This document shows positions 62,992 to 64,000 of a DNA stretch of 64,000 nt, piece by piece. Under the pieces are notes generated by a model. It was not told where the DNA came from, ran no database searches, and was given only the letters and a program-made list of their open reading frames with translations. Source of the DNA: Brucella pseudintermedia (GTDB taxonomy: Bacteria > Pseudomonadota > Alphaproteobacteria > Rhizobiales > Rhizobiaceae); the NCBI RefSeq assembly GCF_042697365.1, contig NZ_CP137604.1; one strand, 5' to 3'. The first letter of the stretch is position 1, and every line of letters begins with the position of its first letter. The translations under genes and the position numbers were made by a program.

Positions 62992-64000
62992 TCACGTCCT
63001 TCCAGAAAGCCGTTCGGTCCACCACGGAGCGGGATCGACGGGTTTTCCATCCTTTCGAAATTCAATGTAAAGCAATGGCGCGCCATTGCCCACCTCTATC
63101 GGTGCAACACTTGCGAGAAGTTTTTCTCCCATTGCGCCGACCGGCTCTCCCGCAAGTACAAACTGGCCTTGCGATACATCGATTCGACCCATGCCAGCCA
63201 TCACGACATGATATCCATTGCCCGCATCGAGTATCAAGAGCTGCCCGTAGGAACGGAATGTGCCCGCGTAAAGTATCACGCCATCGGAAGGTGACGTAAT
63301 CGTGGCAGAGGGCAAGGTTTCGACCACCTGCCCCATCATGGAGCCGCCGACGCCGTCCTTCTCGCCGTAGCGGCGCACCGTCCTGCCCGCCGCAGGCAAG
63401 GCAAGCTTGCCCTGCAAGGAGGCAAAATCGATCTGCGGGCGCAGATGCGTGTCATCGGGCGCGGCTTCACCGGCCTTTTCCCTTGCTGCGGCAAGGCGAT
63501 CGGCTTCCGCCTTGCGGGCCGCTTCGGCTGCATCGCGCACGCCCGCCATCTGCTTGTCGAGCCCGTCGATAAGATCTTTCAGGCTGCCCGCCTTGGCCGC
63601 CAGTTCTTCGGAACGCTTGCGCTGCGCCTCGATTTCCTGTTCCGATTGCGCCTGCAATTTCTTCTTCTCCTCAAGAAGAAGTGATTGCCGTTTCTGCTCT
63701 TCGGCCTGAACCGTGCGGGTCGTCTTCAGCTTTTCCTGCTCTTCCGCGATGGAAGCCGTGACCTGCTGCATGTCTTTCAGGTCGCCGGTGAGCTCCTCCA
63801 CCTGCTCGCGCATTTCGGGCACCACGGCGCCAAGAAGCACGGCGCTGCGCACCGAGGCGAGCGCATCGTCGGGCCGCACCAGAATGGCGGGCGGCGGGTT
63901 TAGCCCCATGCGCTGCAATGCGGCCAGCACTTCGGCCAGAACGCCGCGCCTTGCGCTGAGCGATGCGCGGATGCCGTCTTCCTGCTCGCGCAGCGCGATC
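62992..64000 (-). CDS. EnvC-like murein hydrolase activator (LytM/M23 domain), partial
   Basis: The gene continues past the window end; about 336 C-terminal codons are visible. A long coiled coil (VEELTGDLKDMQQVTASIAEEQEKLKTTR through SLKDLIDGLDKQMAGVRDAAEAARKAEADRLAAAREK) precedes a LytM domain. The domain region TSPSDGVILYAGTFRSYGQLLILDAGNGYHVVMAGMGRIDVSQGQFVLAGEPVG lacks the zinc-binding HxH, as in EnvC-type activators rather than active M23 peptidases. It is upstream of ctpA with a two-base gap, a conserved alphaproteobacterial arrangement. The N-terminal signal is not in the window. Confidence 0.9.
   Translation of the reverse strand, partial: IALREQEDGIRASLSARRGVLAEVLAALQRMGLNPPPAILVRPDDALASVRSAVLLGAVVPEMREQVEELTGDLKDMQQVTASIAEEQEKLKTTRTVQAEEQKRQSLLLEEKKKLQAQSEQEIEAQRKRSEELAAKAGSLKDLIDGLDKQMAGVRDAAEAARKAEADRLAAAREKAGEAAPDDTHLRPQIDFASLQGKLALPAAGRTVRRYGEKDGVGGSMMGQVVETLPSATITSPSDGVILYAGTFRSYGQLLILDAGNGYHVVMAGMGRIDVSQGQFVLAGEPVGAMGEKLLASVAPIEVGNGAPLLYIEFRKDGKPVDPAPWWTERLSGRT

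Overview
The window is ordinary chromosomal DNA of an alphaproteobacterium of the order Hyphomicrobiales, almost certainly the Brucella/Ochrobactrum group. This rests on protein sequences I recognise from memory (hydroxyproline epimerase PrpA, HtpX, AtpH, AtpD with its Ala/Lys-rich N-terminus), on an atpHAGDC operon without the Fo genes, on a giant NAD-glutamate dehydrogenase, and on short rhizobial intergenic repeats. Small differences from the Brucella melitensis AtpH I remember hint at the Ochrobactrum side (B. anthropi/intermedia-like), but this is not proven. Genes are dense and mostly on the minus strand. I see no rRNA, tRNA, prophage, insertion sequence, integron or CRISPR array.

Layout. 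1-6 kb: a branched-chain amino-acid ABC transporter (livH, livM, livG, livF, a small DUF6867-like membrane protein, a strong terminator, then livK). 6.4-9.6 kb: a hydroxyproline module (D-amino-acid oxidase-like enzyme and 4-hydroxyproline epimerase) facing a GntR/FCD regulator, with two adjacent perfect palindromes between them. 9.6-10.5 kb: a doubtful small exported protein and a MarR/SlyA regulator with a probable autoregulatory operator. 10.7-15.9 kb: the F1 ATP synthase operon atpH-A-G-D-C, with repeats in two of its gaps. 16-19.7 kb: a small membrane protein, priA and a small transaldolase. 19.7-25 kb: an orphan RecF/OLD-like ATPase, lptE, leuS and a YggS-type PLP protein.

25-38 kb: an I78-type inhibitor lipoprotein (probable TTG start), usg, acs, an SdhAF4 homologue, htpX, rsmB, a heparinase II/III-like protein, purH, glpK and an MFS transporter. 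38-46 kb: gdhB, then two TPM-domain proteins with LemA, then rpsP. 46-52 kb: chorismate mutase, ffh, an LldP-type permease, a lytic transglycosylase and beta-carbonic anhydrase. 52-60 kb: a DUF429 protein overlapping pdxY, a small membrane protein, an MDR oxidoreductase, a DUF3088 protein, mmsA facing a LysR regulator, a DUF1275 protein and a GlsB/YeaQ protein. 59.8-64 kb: an envelope cluster in the order envC-like (cut by the window end), ctpA, divergent polysaccharide deacetylase and rppH.

The genes work mainly in central metabolism (BCAA and hydroxyproline uptake and use, acetate activation, glutamate oxidation, glycerol, valine degradation), energy conservation and envelope maintenance. 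I found no clearly new multi-gene system. The least-understood items are the DUF6867-like partner of the liv transporter, the LivG C-terminal tail, the I78-type lipoprotein, the orphan ATPase, the LemA/TPM trio, the DUF429-pdxY pair and the intergenic repeat families.
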